From assembly GCA_016125505.1 (NCBI GenBank), contig WGLP01000006.1, positions 280,246 through 344,245 of the forward strand: a stretch of 64,000 nucleotides of DNA, written 5' to 3'. Both the position numbers and the translations under genes were made by a program. This document shows, piece by piece, positions 28,047 through 35,091 of the stretch. The stretch comes from Gammaproteobacteria bacterium (GTDB lineage: Bacteria; Pseudomonadota; Gammaproteobacteria; UBA6429; Thiohalophilaceae). The notes below the pieces were generated by a model. It saw only the letters and a program-made list of their open reading frames with translations, was not told the DNA's origin and did not search any database. Every line of letters begins with the position of its first letter. Position 1 is the stretch's first letter.

Positions 28047-29531
28047 TCAGCTCGTCGTCGCATCGCCGGAGGGGCGTGTGTATTTATCGTTAAGACGCTG
28101 CATGGCCTCATCCGCTTCTTCGAGTATTTGCCTCAGGCGGTTACGACTGCTGCGCCGCCAGCCCACCACCTCCGGCCGAAAAATACTGTGAATAAACCGG
28201 GTGTTTTTGATCAAGGCACGCCGGATGCCTTCCCGATCGACCGACTCGTCATCCTCTGCCAGTCGACGCAAGGCGGCCCGTAAGGAGAGTCGGCGCATCC
28301 AGTGATGCACTACGAACAGGATCAGAAAGATAATGGCGACAGCACCGATCTGGTGCCAGATGCCGTGATTGACAAAATTCCACAGCGTTTGCACCCAGCC
28401 CTCGGGCTGGAGAGTATTGACGGAATTGCCGGTAGCGACAGCGGTACCCGCGAAGATCGCCAGCAAGACGATAAAGGCAAAGGCATCACGCCAGACGACG
28501 CCACGCCCCCAGGCACGGACCCGCTGTTGTAATTCGGGGACCGTACGCTGTTCGATCTCGCGCACCTTTTTCTCGAGATTGCCCAGGATGCGATAGACCC
28601 GTTCGACGTGCACTTCCGTGATGCGATCGCCGATGGCCTGCATGTCCTCACGGCATTTGGCGGCAAAGCGCTCACGCACGCTGGCATTTTCGATGGGGAC
28701 CGCCGCCTCGGCATTATATATAGTATAAAAGCGCCCCGCGGTAAGCCCGTTCTGGGACAGGGCCTTGTGCCAGGAGGAGACCACCTCCTCCGGATTGTCC
28801 TCCCGCGCCGTGGTATCGATCTGGTTCAGGACAAAGATGAACTTGTTGGCATCCTTGCGTTGAATGGTGGATGCAACGAGATGCTCGAGGGTATCGCGCA
28901 TGGTCCCCGCCTCCGGGTGGCGTGCATCGAAAAACACCAGTACCAGATCCGACAGGTCGATAATGTAATCGGTGATCCGGAGCGTTGCCGTGCGCTGGGC
29001 ATCCGCATCGAATCCCGGCGAGTCGATAAAGATATAGCCGCGCAATTTTTCACTGGGACAGGTCTTCAACTGCAGATAGGCATTCACCCTGGCGCCATCA
29101 CCGGGTTCCACGTGCTCCAGTTCGTCGGCAATCTGATAAAAAGGAAAACGCGGATCGGCATCCAGTGCCACGCCGGGCAGGCTGCGCGACTCCTGGCCGC
29201 TGGCATAACAAATCACGGTGAACTTGTCGTCCACCGCCTGATTGCCGGTTTCCTGCAGCGGGTAATTGATATATGAATTGATAAACGTGGACTTGCCCGC
29301 CGAGTAAGTGCCGAGCACCGAGATCAACGGCCACCACGGAATTTGTGTCGCGTAGGATTGATCCCGGCCCAGCAAGCCCAGACGGTAACCGATGCGGTCC
29401 AGCTCCCTGAAGCCTTTCACCGCATCCACCAGGAGCGGGCTCTCGTTGACCAGATGCGTCTCGAGTTTGTGCAGACGGTGTTTGATTTCCTTGCTGCTTC
29501 CCATCATGTCGATCACCTGTGTTGTCGTCAT
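28047..29531 (-). CDS. Dynamin-like membrane GTPase
   Basis: 494 residues. The G1 motif is VLGTYSAGKSTFINSYI (residues 72-88), a switch I threonine lies in DDKFTVI, G3 is FIDSPGFDADAQR and G4 is FVLNQIDTT, the layout of dynamin/EHD-type GTPases. Two membrane helices follow at about 345-365 and 385-405, then a basic helical tail ending KLNDKYTRPSG. Such proteins remodel or tether membranes. It lies between the Pro/Tyr-rich protein gene and the helical membrane protein gene in the same direction. Its place in a putative inclusion system is inferred. Confidence 0.8.
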   Translation of the reverse strand: MTTTQVIDMMGSSKEIKHRLHKLETHLVNESPLLVDAVKGFRELDRIGYRLGLLGRDQSYATQIPWWPLISVLGTYSAGKSTFINSYINYPLQETGNQAVDDKFTVICYASGQESRSLPGVALDADPRFPFYQIADELEHVEPGDGARVNAYLQLKTCPSEKLRGYIFIDSPGFDADAQRTATLRITDYIIDLSDLVLVFFDARHPEAGTMRDTLEHLVASTIQRKDANKFIFVLNQIDTTAREDNPEEVVSSWHKALSQNGLTAGRFYTIYNAEAAVPIENASVRERFAAKCREDMQAIGDRITEVHVERVYRILGNLEKKVREIEQRTVPELQQRVRAWGRGVVWRDAFAFIVLLAIFAGTAVATGNSVNTLQPEGWVQTLWNFVNHGIWHQIGAVAIIFLILFVVHHWMRRLSLRAALRRLAEDDESVDREGIRRALIKNTRFIHSIFRPEVVGWRRSSRNRLRQILEEADEAMQRLNDKYTRPSGDATTS

Positions 29532-29555
29532 TGGGTGGTTGTTAACGTTACTTGC

Positions 29556-30014
29556 TTACCACGGCATAAAGGTATTCATGAACTGCATGGGCCGTGACAC
29601 GCTGTTATTCATTACCGACAGGTCATAGCGCATCTGCCCCATGGAAATATTCATGTAATGCATGTTGACGGCCATCTCCTTCATCGACACCGCCTGTGCA
29701 TCCGCTGTCTGCGTCATCAGCACCATGTTTTTCGCCACGGTGTTCATGCCGTTGGTAATGTCCTGCATGTTTTTTGTAATCAACTCGATATTTTCGGCGG
29801 CACGATGCACATCCTTTGTCAGGTGATAAATCAAATAGAAACCGTAAACCGCCAGCAGGATAAAGGCGAACAGGGATGGATAGACAATCGTCTCCCACCG
29901 TCTCGCGCTGGCGGAAAAGGCCGTGGCCAATTCGTTGAGGCTGCGCCCCATCGTATTATTCGCTGCATCGCCCGCAGCGGGGTCTGCATGCTTGTCATTA
30001 GTGGTGTTTTGCAT
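29556..30014 (-). CDS. Membrane-anchored helical protein with Met/Asn-rich coiled coil
   Basis: 152 residues, no recognised family. One membrane segment (YPSLFAFILLAVYGFYLIYHL, about residues 45-65) is followed by a long helical region with heptad-like repeats rich in Met and Asn (NIELITKNMQDITNGMNTVAKNM, then MKEMAVNMHYMNISMGQM). It resembles a chemoreceptor-like or spacer coiled coil but lacks signalling motifs. It lies 24 bp upstream of the GTPase gene and probably acts with it. Confidence 0.55.
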   Translation of the reverse strand: MQNTTNDKHADPAAGDAANNTMGRSLNELATAFSASARRWETIVYPSLFAFILLAVYGFYLIYHLTKDVHRAAENIELITKNMQDITNGMNTVAKNMVLMTQTADAQAVSMKEMAVNMHYMNISMGQMRYDLSVMNNSVSRPMQFMNTFMPW

Positions 30015-30040
30015 TTCTTCTAAAATCCTTGCTTCAGTAG

Positions 30041-30790
30041 TTATGGATTGCCGCCGTTATCGAGCTGCTGCCTGAGTTTGTCCGCGCTGTCCTGATCCAG
30101 CCCCTGGATCACACGGTACAAATACTGCACCTGCGCAATATCACCCAGCTTCAACAAACGCGTGGCGGCCTCGTAATACGCCATCCCCGCTTCCTGCCAC
30201 TTGCCTTGCGCATAATAGATATTGCCCAACTCACCGAAGACATTCGGGTTTGCTTCATCGGGTTGCGTCAGTTGCTGATAACGTTCAATCGCACCCTCGA
30301 TATCGCCCTGACTATAGTGCTCGCGGGCCTGATCGAGCGCAGACACGGATGGTGCCTCCATTTGCGCATTACCCTCTGGTGCTGGACCCTGGTCCGTAAC
30401 AGGTGACGCCTCCTCCTGAGTTGGCGTTGGTTCCGGTGCTGGCGCCTGCGCCTGTTCCGCTGGCATGCCCGGTACCGGTTCCTGCATCGGCGGCGGGGTT
30501 GGTGGCGTTTGGTCCATCGACTCTGGCACCGCGACGGGCTGTTGTGGTGCCGCGGCAAGCGGCGGTGGTGTTTGCTGTTCAACAGGCGACGTGGGCACGG
30601 CCGTGGTTTCTGTTTGCATCGGCTCAACCCGTGCGGGCTTGCGCCAGAACATCACTCGTTGCGTGACGTGATCGATCCTGCTGACGACCTCCGCCGGGAA
30701 CAGCTGGCTGCGATAGTAATACGCCAGCACCAACAGGAACAGAAATGCGATCAGGAGCAAATGACTCAGGATATATCGGATCAGTTTCAT
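30041..30790 (-). CDS. Membrane-anchored proline-rich TPR protein
   Basis: 249 residues. An N-terminal membrane helix (YILSHLLLIAFLFLLVLAYYY) is followed by about 95 residues dominated by Pro, Gln, Ala and Glu, and then TPR-type repeats (AREHYSQGDIEGAIERYQQL, GELGNIYYAQGKWQEAGMAYYEAA). It is probably a scaffold that spans a periplasmic gap by its proline-rich linker. It lies 10 bp downstream of the ParA-like gene and 26 bp before the helical membrane protein gene. Confidence 0.7.
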   Translation of the reverse strand: MKLIRYILSHLLLIAFLFLLVLAYYYRSQLFPAEVVSRIDHVTQRVMFWRKPARVEPMQTETTAVPTSPVEQQTPPPLAAAPQQPVAVPESMDQTPPTPPPMQEPVPGMPAEQAQAPAPEPTPTQEEASPVTDQGPAPEGNAQMEAPSVSALDQAREHYSQGDIEGAIERYQQLTQPDEANPNVFGELGNIYYAQGKWQEAGMAYYEAATRLLKLGDIAQVQYLYRVIQGLDQDSADKLRQQLDNGGNP

Positions 30791-30800
30791 AACAGCTTCC

Positions 30801-31484
30801 TCAATGCATATTTAATTTTGTGCCACCCGTTTGCGGAAACAATGCCTTTGCCAGGGCATCGAACTCTGCCACCGCCTTGCTGCGACGCGACAATTCGTGG
30901 ATCGCCAGACCTTCGCTCAGGGAACGGCGATAGATAGTGCGTTGATACAGGCGATGCGGGATCAGACTGATCCCTTCCAGTTGCCCCAGCACCGCCTCGG
31001 TTTCATCCGACTCGCGCACGGCGCAATGCGTATCCGCGCGATTCACAAACACCAGTAACTCCGGTTTATGACTGCCGGCGGTCGCCTCTTCCACGATATG
31101 TAAAAAGCGCTGGGTCGCCCAGACGTCCGGCTGACTGGGCGGAACCGGCACCACAACGCGATCGGCCACGGCAATCGCATCCTTCATTGCCGCCATATTG
31201 GCGGCGCCTACATCCACCAGCACCTGGCCAGGATGGATCTGCAACTGTTCCCTGAGGTTGTCACGTTGTTGATACACCACCAAGGGCGGTGCATAACCTT
31301 CCTCCCGCCGCACCTCCGCCACATCGGTCAGGGTGCACTGCGGATCGAGATCGTAGGCCACCACGGGCTGGCCTTTTTTCTGTAGCCATAACCCTAAATT
31401 AAAGGCAACCGTGCTTTTGCCGGAACCTCCCTTGAGATTCGCAATGACGGTGATTAATCCTTTTTTGTTGTTGGTGTTCTTCAT
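30801..31484 (-). CDS. ParA/MinD-type ATPase, orphan
   Basis: 227 residues. The deviant Walker A is ANLKGGSGKSTVAFNLG (residues 16-32, with the signature lysine at 18), followed by YDLDPQCTLTDVAE (switch I) and VLVDVGAANMAAMKDAIAVADRVVVPVPPS (switch II). No ParB, MinC or replication gene is nearby, so it is an orphan that more likely positions a cellular cargo, as McdA does for carboxysomes. The neighbouring GTPase and Tyr-rich proteins suggest the cargo could be an envelope inclusion (inference). Confidence 0.82.
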   Translation of the reverse strand: MKNTNNKKGLITVIANLKGGSGKSTVAFNLGLWLQKKGQPVVAYDLDPQCTLTDVAEVRREEGYAPPLVVYQQRDNLREQLQIHPGQVLVDVGAANMAAMKDAIAVADRVVVPVPPSQPDVWATQRFLHIVEEATAGSHKPELLVFVNRADTHCAVRESDETEAVLGQLEGISLIPHRLYQRTIYRRSLSEGLAIHELSRRSKAVAEFDALAKALFPQTGGTKLNMH

Positions 31485-31497
31485 TGTCTTATGACGA

Positions 31498-31818
31498 CTA
31501 TCGATAGTCCTGATACCACAACCAAGCGTTGTATAGATCGTTGATATTGATATTGCGCATGCGCAGCACGAAATAATAATCGCCGTACTGGTTCATGCGT
31601 CCCCGGAAATACCACCGCGGTTCGGCGTAACCATAAGGCGTATAGCCATAAGCATACGGCGCGTATCCCGGCCAGCCGCCATAGTTCGGCGGATACGGAT
31701 ATTGCCAGCCCGGATACGGTCCGCCATACCAGGCCACGGCATTGGCGGGGAGTATGCCGATGCACAAGGTCATGAACAGCGAATACCGGCATATCCGGCG
31801 CAACCTCGCTGCGGGCAT
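31498..31818 (-). CDS. Exported Tyr/Pro/Gly-rich small protein
   Basis: About 106 residues from ATG 31818. A signal peptide (YSLFMTLCIGILPANAVA) is followed by a low-complexity part rich in Tyr, Pro, Gly and Trp (WYGGPYPGWQYPYPPNYGGWPGYAPYAYG) and a short structured tail (GRMNQYGDYYFVLRMRNINI). The frame can start at 31860, overlapping the upstream gene by 4 nt, but this would place 14 residues before the signal. It resembles sulfur-globule envelope proteins in composition. Confidence 0.6.
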   Translation of the reverse strand: MPAARLRRICRYSLFMTLCIGILPANAVAWYGGPYPGWQYPYPPNYGGWPGYAPYAYGYTPYGYAEPRWYFRGRMNQYGDYYFVLRMRNININDLYNAWLWYQDYR

Positions 31819-31856
31819 CACGCCGCGTTCGCCTGCTGTGCACGACGTTTCCCGTT

Positions 31857-32657
31857 TCACCGTGGCGTTCCCTCGGGCATGACGGGTGGCCGCAGCTTCG
31901 CGGGCAGCTGTTCCACTTTGTGAAAATCCTTCGGGATTTCAAACAGGCTCTTTTTCTGATCGCCGGTCTTGATATCGCGTAACTCACGCAGATACCCCCC
32001 CGGCATGTCCTCGCGTATCGCCATCTGTAACTCCGGGTCGTACCACTGTGTCGAGGTGACGGATTGACCGTCGGCACGCGTGATCTGAAACAACCATTTT
32101 TCCGTGTCACGACCATCCATCTTATCCCTGCCCACGATCTTCAATTCCGTCACGGTGCCGTCCGGCAGGAATTCGCGAATCGGCATATGCCGCTGGACAT
32201 CGATCCAGTGCAGACTGCGAAATGTCCGCCCGTTGCGTTTTGTCAGAAACTCCCACTTTTCGGTCTCACGATTGTTAATCGTCTCCTTGCCGAGCGATTT
32301 GCATTCGGTATCCGGTCTGCCGGCGCATGGATTCTTATCACTGGTATTCTTCTCCGCCGCAGTTACCGATGTCTTGTTTTCACTTTCCAGATAGATCTTC
32401 TCGCCTGGCACCAGCAACACCTGTAAATGCCTTTGTGGAAATACAATCTCAATGACATTGGTGTCATTTATTTTGTAATCGGTACGCACCGCATTCTTGC
32501 TCACATACATCTTTGCCTGAAATGCAGGTTTTCCCGGCGCTTGTTGTACCGCCATCGCCGAGAACTCCTTGACGACGTCGATAGCATAAACCGCGGTCGT
32601 AAAGCCCAGACCGATAAGTAACATCAGTGCATTGCGTAGCCGCCCCATACGCTTCAT
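31857..32657 (-). CDS. Periplasmic DUF4412-like protein
   Basis: 266 residues with a signal peptide (ALMLLIGLGFTTAVYA) and a strand-rich body in two similar halves: TEKWEFLTKRNGRTFRSLHWIDVQRHMPIREFLPDG and TEKWLFQITRADGQSVTSTQWYDPELQMAIREDMPGG. The internal repeat resembles DUF4412/LolA-like folds that bind hydrophobic ligands, but no ligand can be named. The ribosome-binding site (GAGG) better suits ATG 32648 than 32657. It lies between the sulfur-globule-type gene and the small Tyr-rich gene. Confidence 0.6.
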   Translation of the reverse strand: MKRMGRLRNALMLLIGLGFTTAVYAIDVVKEFSAMAVQQAPGKPAFQAKMYVSKNAVRTDYKINDTNVIEIVFPQRHLQVLLVPGEKIYLESENKTSVTAAEKNTSDKNPCAGRPDTECKSLGKETINNRETEKWEFLTKRNGRTFRSLHWIDVQRHMPIREFLPDGTVTELKIVGRDKMDGRDTEKWLFQITRADGQSVTSTQWYDPELQMAIREDMPGGYLRELRDIKTGDQKKSLFEIPKDFHKVEQLPAKLRPPVMPEGTPR

Positions 32658-32730
32658 CCTCGATATGTCATATTGCAGTTAAAACTGCGCAGGCACCGCA
32701 CGTCCCTGTGCCAGTGCCTGTGACAGCTCG

Positions 32731-33168
32731 TTACTTCTTGCCTCCATCAGCCGGAGGTGCCGGTGGCTGGCCATAGCCGTAACCGGGATAACCACCCCAG
32801 CCCGGACCACCGTATGCCGGGGCATAACCACCCCAACCCGGACCACCGTAGCCATAGCCAGGACCATAGCCGCCGTAACCAGGGTAACCACCCCAACCCG
32901 GACCATAGCCGCCGTAACCAGGGTAACCACCGTAGTAACCGGGATAGCCATAGCCGTTGTAGTAGTTGTTGCCACGACCCCAGCCGGAACCGGAGCCGCG
33001 CATGCTGAAGTCCATATCACCCCAGCCACTACCGTCACCCCAGCCGTTGCCATTATTACCCCAACCCGGACCACTCCAGGGCCCCCACCATGCATTGGCG
33101 GAAGACATGGGCAACATGGCCGAACCGGCTAATGCTGCAACAGCAAAGAACTTCGTCAGTCTTCTCAT
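32731..33168 (-). CDS. Sulfur globule-type envelope protein
   Basis: 145 residues. The signal peptide (FFAVAALAGSAMLPMSSANA) is followed by WWGPWSGPGW and then tandem Gly/Tyr/Pro/Trp repeats (YGYPGYYGGYPGYGGYG; GPGWGGYPGYGGYG) to a short QPPAPPADGGKK tail. The N-terminal stretch and repeats match, from memory, the sulfur globule proteins of purple and colourless sulfur bacteria, which coat periplasmic S0 globules. It has GGAGAG before the start and a 210-bp upstream region of its own, so it is probably a separate, highly expressed unit. Confidence 0.72.
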   Translation of the reverse strand: MRRLTKFFAVAALAGSAMLPMSSANAWWGPWSGPGWGNNGNGWGDGSGWGDMDFSMRGSGSGWGRGNNYYNGYGYPGYYGGYPGYGGYGPGWGGYPGYGGYGPGYGYGGPGWGGYAPAYGGPGWGGYPGYGYGQPPAPPADGGKK

Positions 33169-33243
33169 TTCTCTCTCCTTGCCTAAGCGTTTTAGTGATC
33201 AGCACGGATTGTCCATGCTGCCCTTTCACTCTTTTGGATTGAA

Positions 33244-33279
33244 ACGACAGCAAACAAAGAGTGAACAATTCACTGTCGT
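33244..33279. promoter_or_regulatory. Nested inverted repeat upstream of the sulfur-globule gene
   Basis: Outer arms ACGACAG (33244-33250) and CTGTCGT (33273-33279) enclose inner arms AGTGAA (33260-33265) and TTCACT (33269-33274), about 75-110 bp before the start. It could be an operator or an mRNA structure. Confidence 0.4.
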
Positions 33280-33378
33280 CGGTTAAACAGGCTAGTGACG
33301 AATCACAACCTGTTTTGTTATGTCCGCCATGACAGCCAGCATCGCGAACAGAACCCATTACATCCTCTCACGCCGTGT

Positions 33379-33975
33379 TCACCAAAGGGGCGGCGCACCT
33401 AACAAACCAAATCCCGGCCCCCCCGGATACGGATAGCCCAGGGACGGTCCAAGTAATGACGGATAACCCCAACCCATTCCGGGATAGGTCAACAAGGGAT
33501 CGACGCCGTACAGGCCATAGCCTGAGTAAGGCAGACCATAGGCCGGATAACTCATGTACCCGGGTGAACCGTAGGCATAGGGATAAGCTGGATACGGCGA
33601 CTGCCGCGCAGGGTATCCGCGCACATCGTCCGCATAACGCCGCTCGCGATAACGCGACTGGAAACCTGCATCGCGTGATCGACGATTCCAGGCACGATGA
33701 CGTTTACGCCGCGGTTCATAGCGCCGGTCTTCCGGGGAATTCAGAAACAAGTCCTCGTCGGAAAATGTTTCTCCCTCGTTATCGTTCAGCATTTGTTCTT
33801 CATTCCGCTCGGGATAACGGCCGCTTTGTTGCTGGCGTATGGCTGAAGACCAGCGCTTCGGCCATTGCTCCGGCGAATACGTCACAGTGTGTTGTGCGAG
33901 CACGGGCGTACACAGACACGCATTCAGTATCAAACCGCCACCAATGCCACTGATGAATCTCTGCTTGCTGTTCAT
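33379..33975 (-). CDS. Exported Arg-rich and Tyr/Pro/Gly-rich protein
   Basis: 198 residues. A signal peptide (GGGLILNACLCTPVLA) is followed by a charged region (NEEQMLNDNEGETFSDEDLFL), a very Arg-rich block (YEPRRKRHRAWNRRSRD) and a C-terminal low-complexity part rich in Tyr, Pro, Gly and Leu (YAYGSPGYMSYPAYGLPYSG). ATG 33975 is chosen because the longer frame (to 34215) overlaps the upstream gene and precedes the signal peptide. No family recognised; the composition links it to the other Tyr-rich proteins here. Confidence 0.55.
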   Translation of the reverse strand: MNSKQRFISGIGGGLILNACLCTPVLAQHTVTYSPEQWPKRWSSAIRQQQSGRYPERNEEQMLNDNEGETFSDEDLFLNSPEDRRYEPRRKRHRAWNRRSRDAGFQSRYRERRYADDVRGYPARQSPYPAYPYAYGSPGYMSYPAYGLPYSGYGLYGVDPLLTYPGMGWGYPSLLGPSLGYPYPGGPGFGLLGAPPLW

Positions 33976-34015
33976 GACATGACTCGCTCTTATGCCCGAT
34001 TCAACATCCCGTTCT

Positions 34016-35050
34016 TTAGCGCCAATACGGCGGATAAGGTGCGGCCGGTCCACCCCATGGCTGCGGGTAGTAACCCGGTGCCGGACGGTAATAATTCGGC
34101 ATCGGTGGATACGCCGGGCGCGTTGCCTCGGCGCCAGACATTGCCTGTTGATCCTCAGTCCCGGCTGCGGCATCACCTGATGGCGGCGCAGCCCAGCCCG
34201 GTTGCGACCAGCCACGTGTCATCCCATAGCCCTGGGGTCCCCATTGCTGCGGCGGATAGTTTGGATATCTGTCCTGCGCATACGGCGGAACTTGCTGGTG
34301 ATGTTGTTCGCTGCGTTGCTGCTGACGCTCCTGCATCTCCTTGCGACGTTGTTCCAGCGTCTGTTGTGCATTTTGTTGCGCCTGTTCAAAGGCCTTGCGC
34401 CGCGCCTCCCATTCTTCCTGACGCCACTGTGGTCCTTGTTGATATTGCGGTGGTCCCCACTGTGCCGGTGGATAATTACGTGGCACCGGATTCTGGCGTT
34501 CATTCATCGCCTTACGCTGTTCCGCCATCGCTTGTTGCATCTGTTGTTGCTGTTCTGCATACGCCTTGCGTTGCGCTTCCCATTGTTCCTGCGCCCAGGC
34601 GGGTGCTTGCCCATAAGCTGGCGGTCCCCACTGCGCCGGCGGATAATTCGGGTTGCCCTGGGGTTGCACCTCCTGCATTTCCTTACGCTGTTGTTCCATG
34701 AATTGTTGACGTTGCTTCAGCATGGCCTGTTGCCGCTGGCGCTGCTCGTCTTCGAAGGTTTTGCGCCGTGCCTCCCACTCTTCCCTGGTCCAGCGTGACG
34801 TCGCTTGCGGTGATGGCGCATTTTTCACAGGCGGCACCTGCGATTTATGTGCACCGGTAGTTGCCGGCGTATTTGTCGTTGCCTGACTTGCCCCCGTTGC
34901 GGACTGGTACGGCACCGAGCGATAAGGCCCCGTCGGTGGAGCAGTATCACCATTGAATGCCCGTGCCTGTATGTACCCGCCGGTCCAGGCAATGATCATC
35001 CAGGTGAGTGTTATCACACCTCTCGGCAACTGTTTTGTCTTCTCCATCAT
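34016..35050 (-). CDS. Repeat protein: alternating coiled coil and Tyr/Pro-rich modules
   Basis: About 344 residues. An N-terminal hydrophobic segment (GVITLTWMIIAWTGGYIQARA) is followed by three modules of about 65 residues: a charged helix starting (E/Q)EWEARRK(T/A)F with many Gln and Glu, then a linker NYPPAQWGPPxY. The C-terminus is Tyr/Pro/Gly-rich (YYRPAPGYYPQPWGG). AGAGG lies 5 nt before ATG 35050; a GTG at 35056 is also possible. The alternating pattern suggests a structural scaffold. It lies between the RND pump and the Arg/Tyr-rich gene. Confidence 0.55.
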   Translation of the reverse strand: MMEKTKQLPRGVITLTWMIIAWTGGYIQARAFNGDTAPPTGPYRSVPYQSATGASQATTNTPATTGAHKSQVPPVKNAPSPQATSRWTREEWEARRKTFEDEQRQRQQAMLKQRQQFMEQQRKEMQEVQPQGNPNYPPAQWGPPAYGQAPAWAQEQWEAQRKAYAEQQQQMQQAMAEQRKAMNERQNPVPRNYPPAQWGPPQYQQGPQWRQEEWEARRKAFEQAQQNAQQTLEQRRKEMQERQQQRSEQHHQQVPPYAQDRYPNYPPQQWGPQGYGMTRGWSQPGWAAPPSGDAAAGTEDQQAMSGAEATRPAYPPMPNYYRPAPGYYPQPWGGPAAPYPPYWR

Positions 35051-35091
35051 ATGCACCTCTCGCTGTGTCGGTTCGTCTGATTGCCGTTGCG

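Noticed and set aside
32731..33168. CRISPR-like tandem repeats in the sulfur-globule-type gene
   Set aside because: The repeats are in-frame Gly/Tyr/Pro codons without spacers of constant length.
33169..33240. Sigma-54 promoter for the sulfur-globule-type gene
   Set aside because: TGGACAATCCGTGCT on the minus strand has GG and GC only 9 bp apart, not the required 10.
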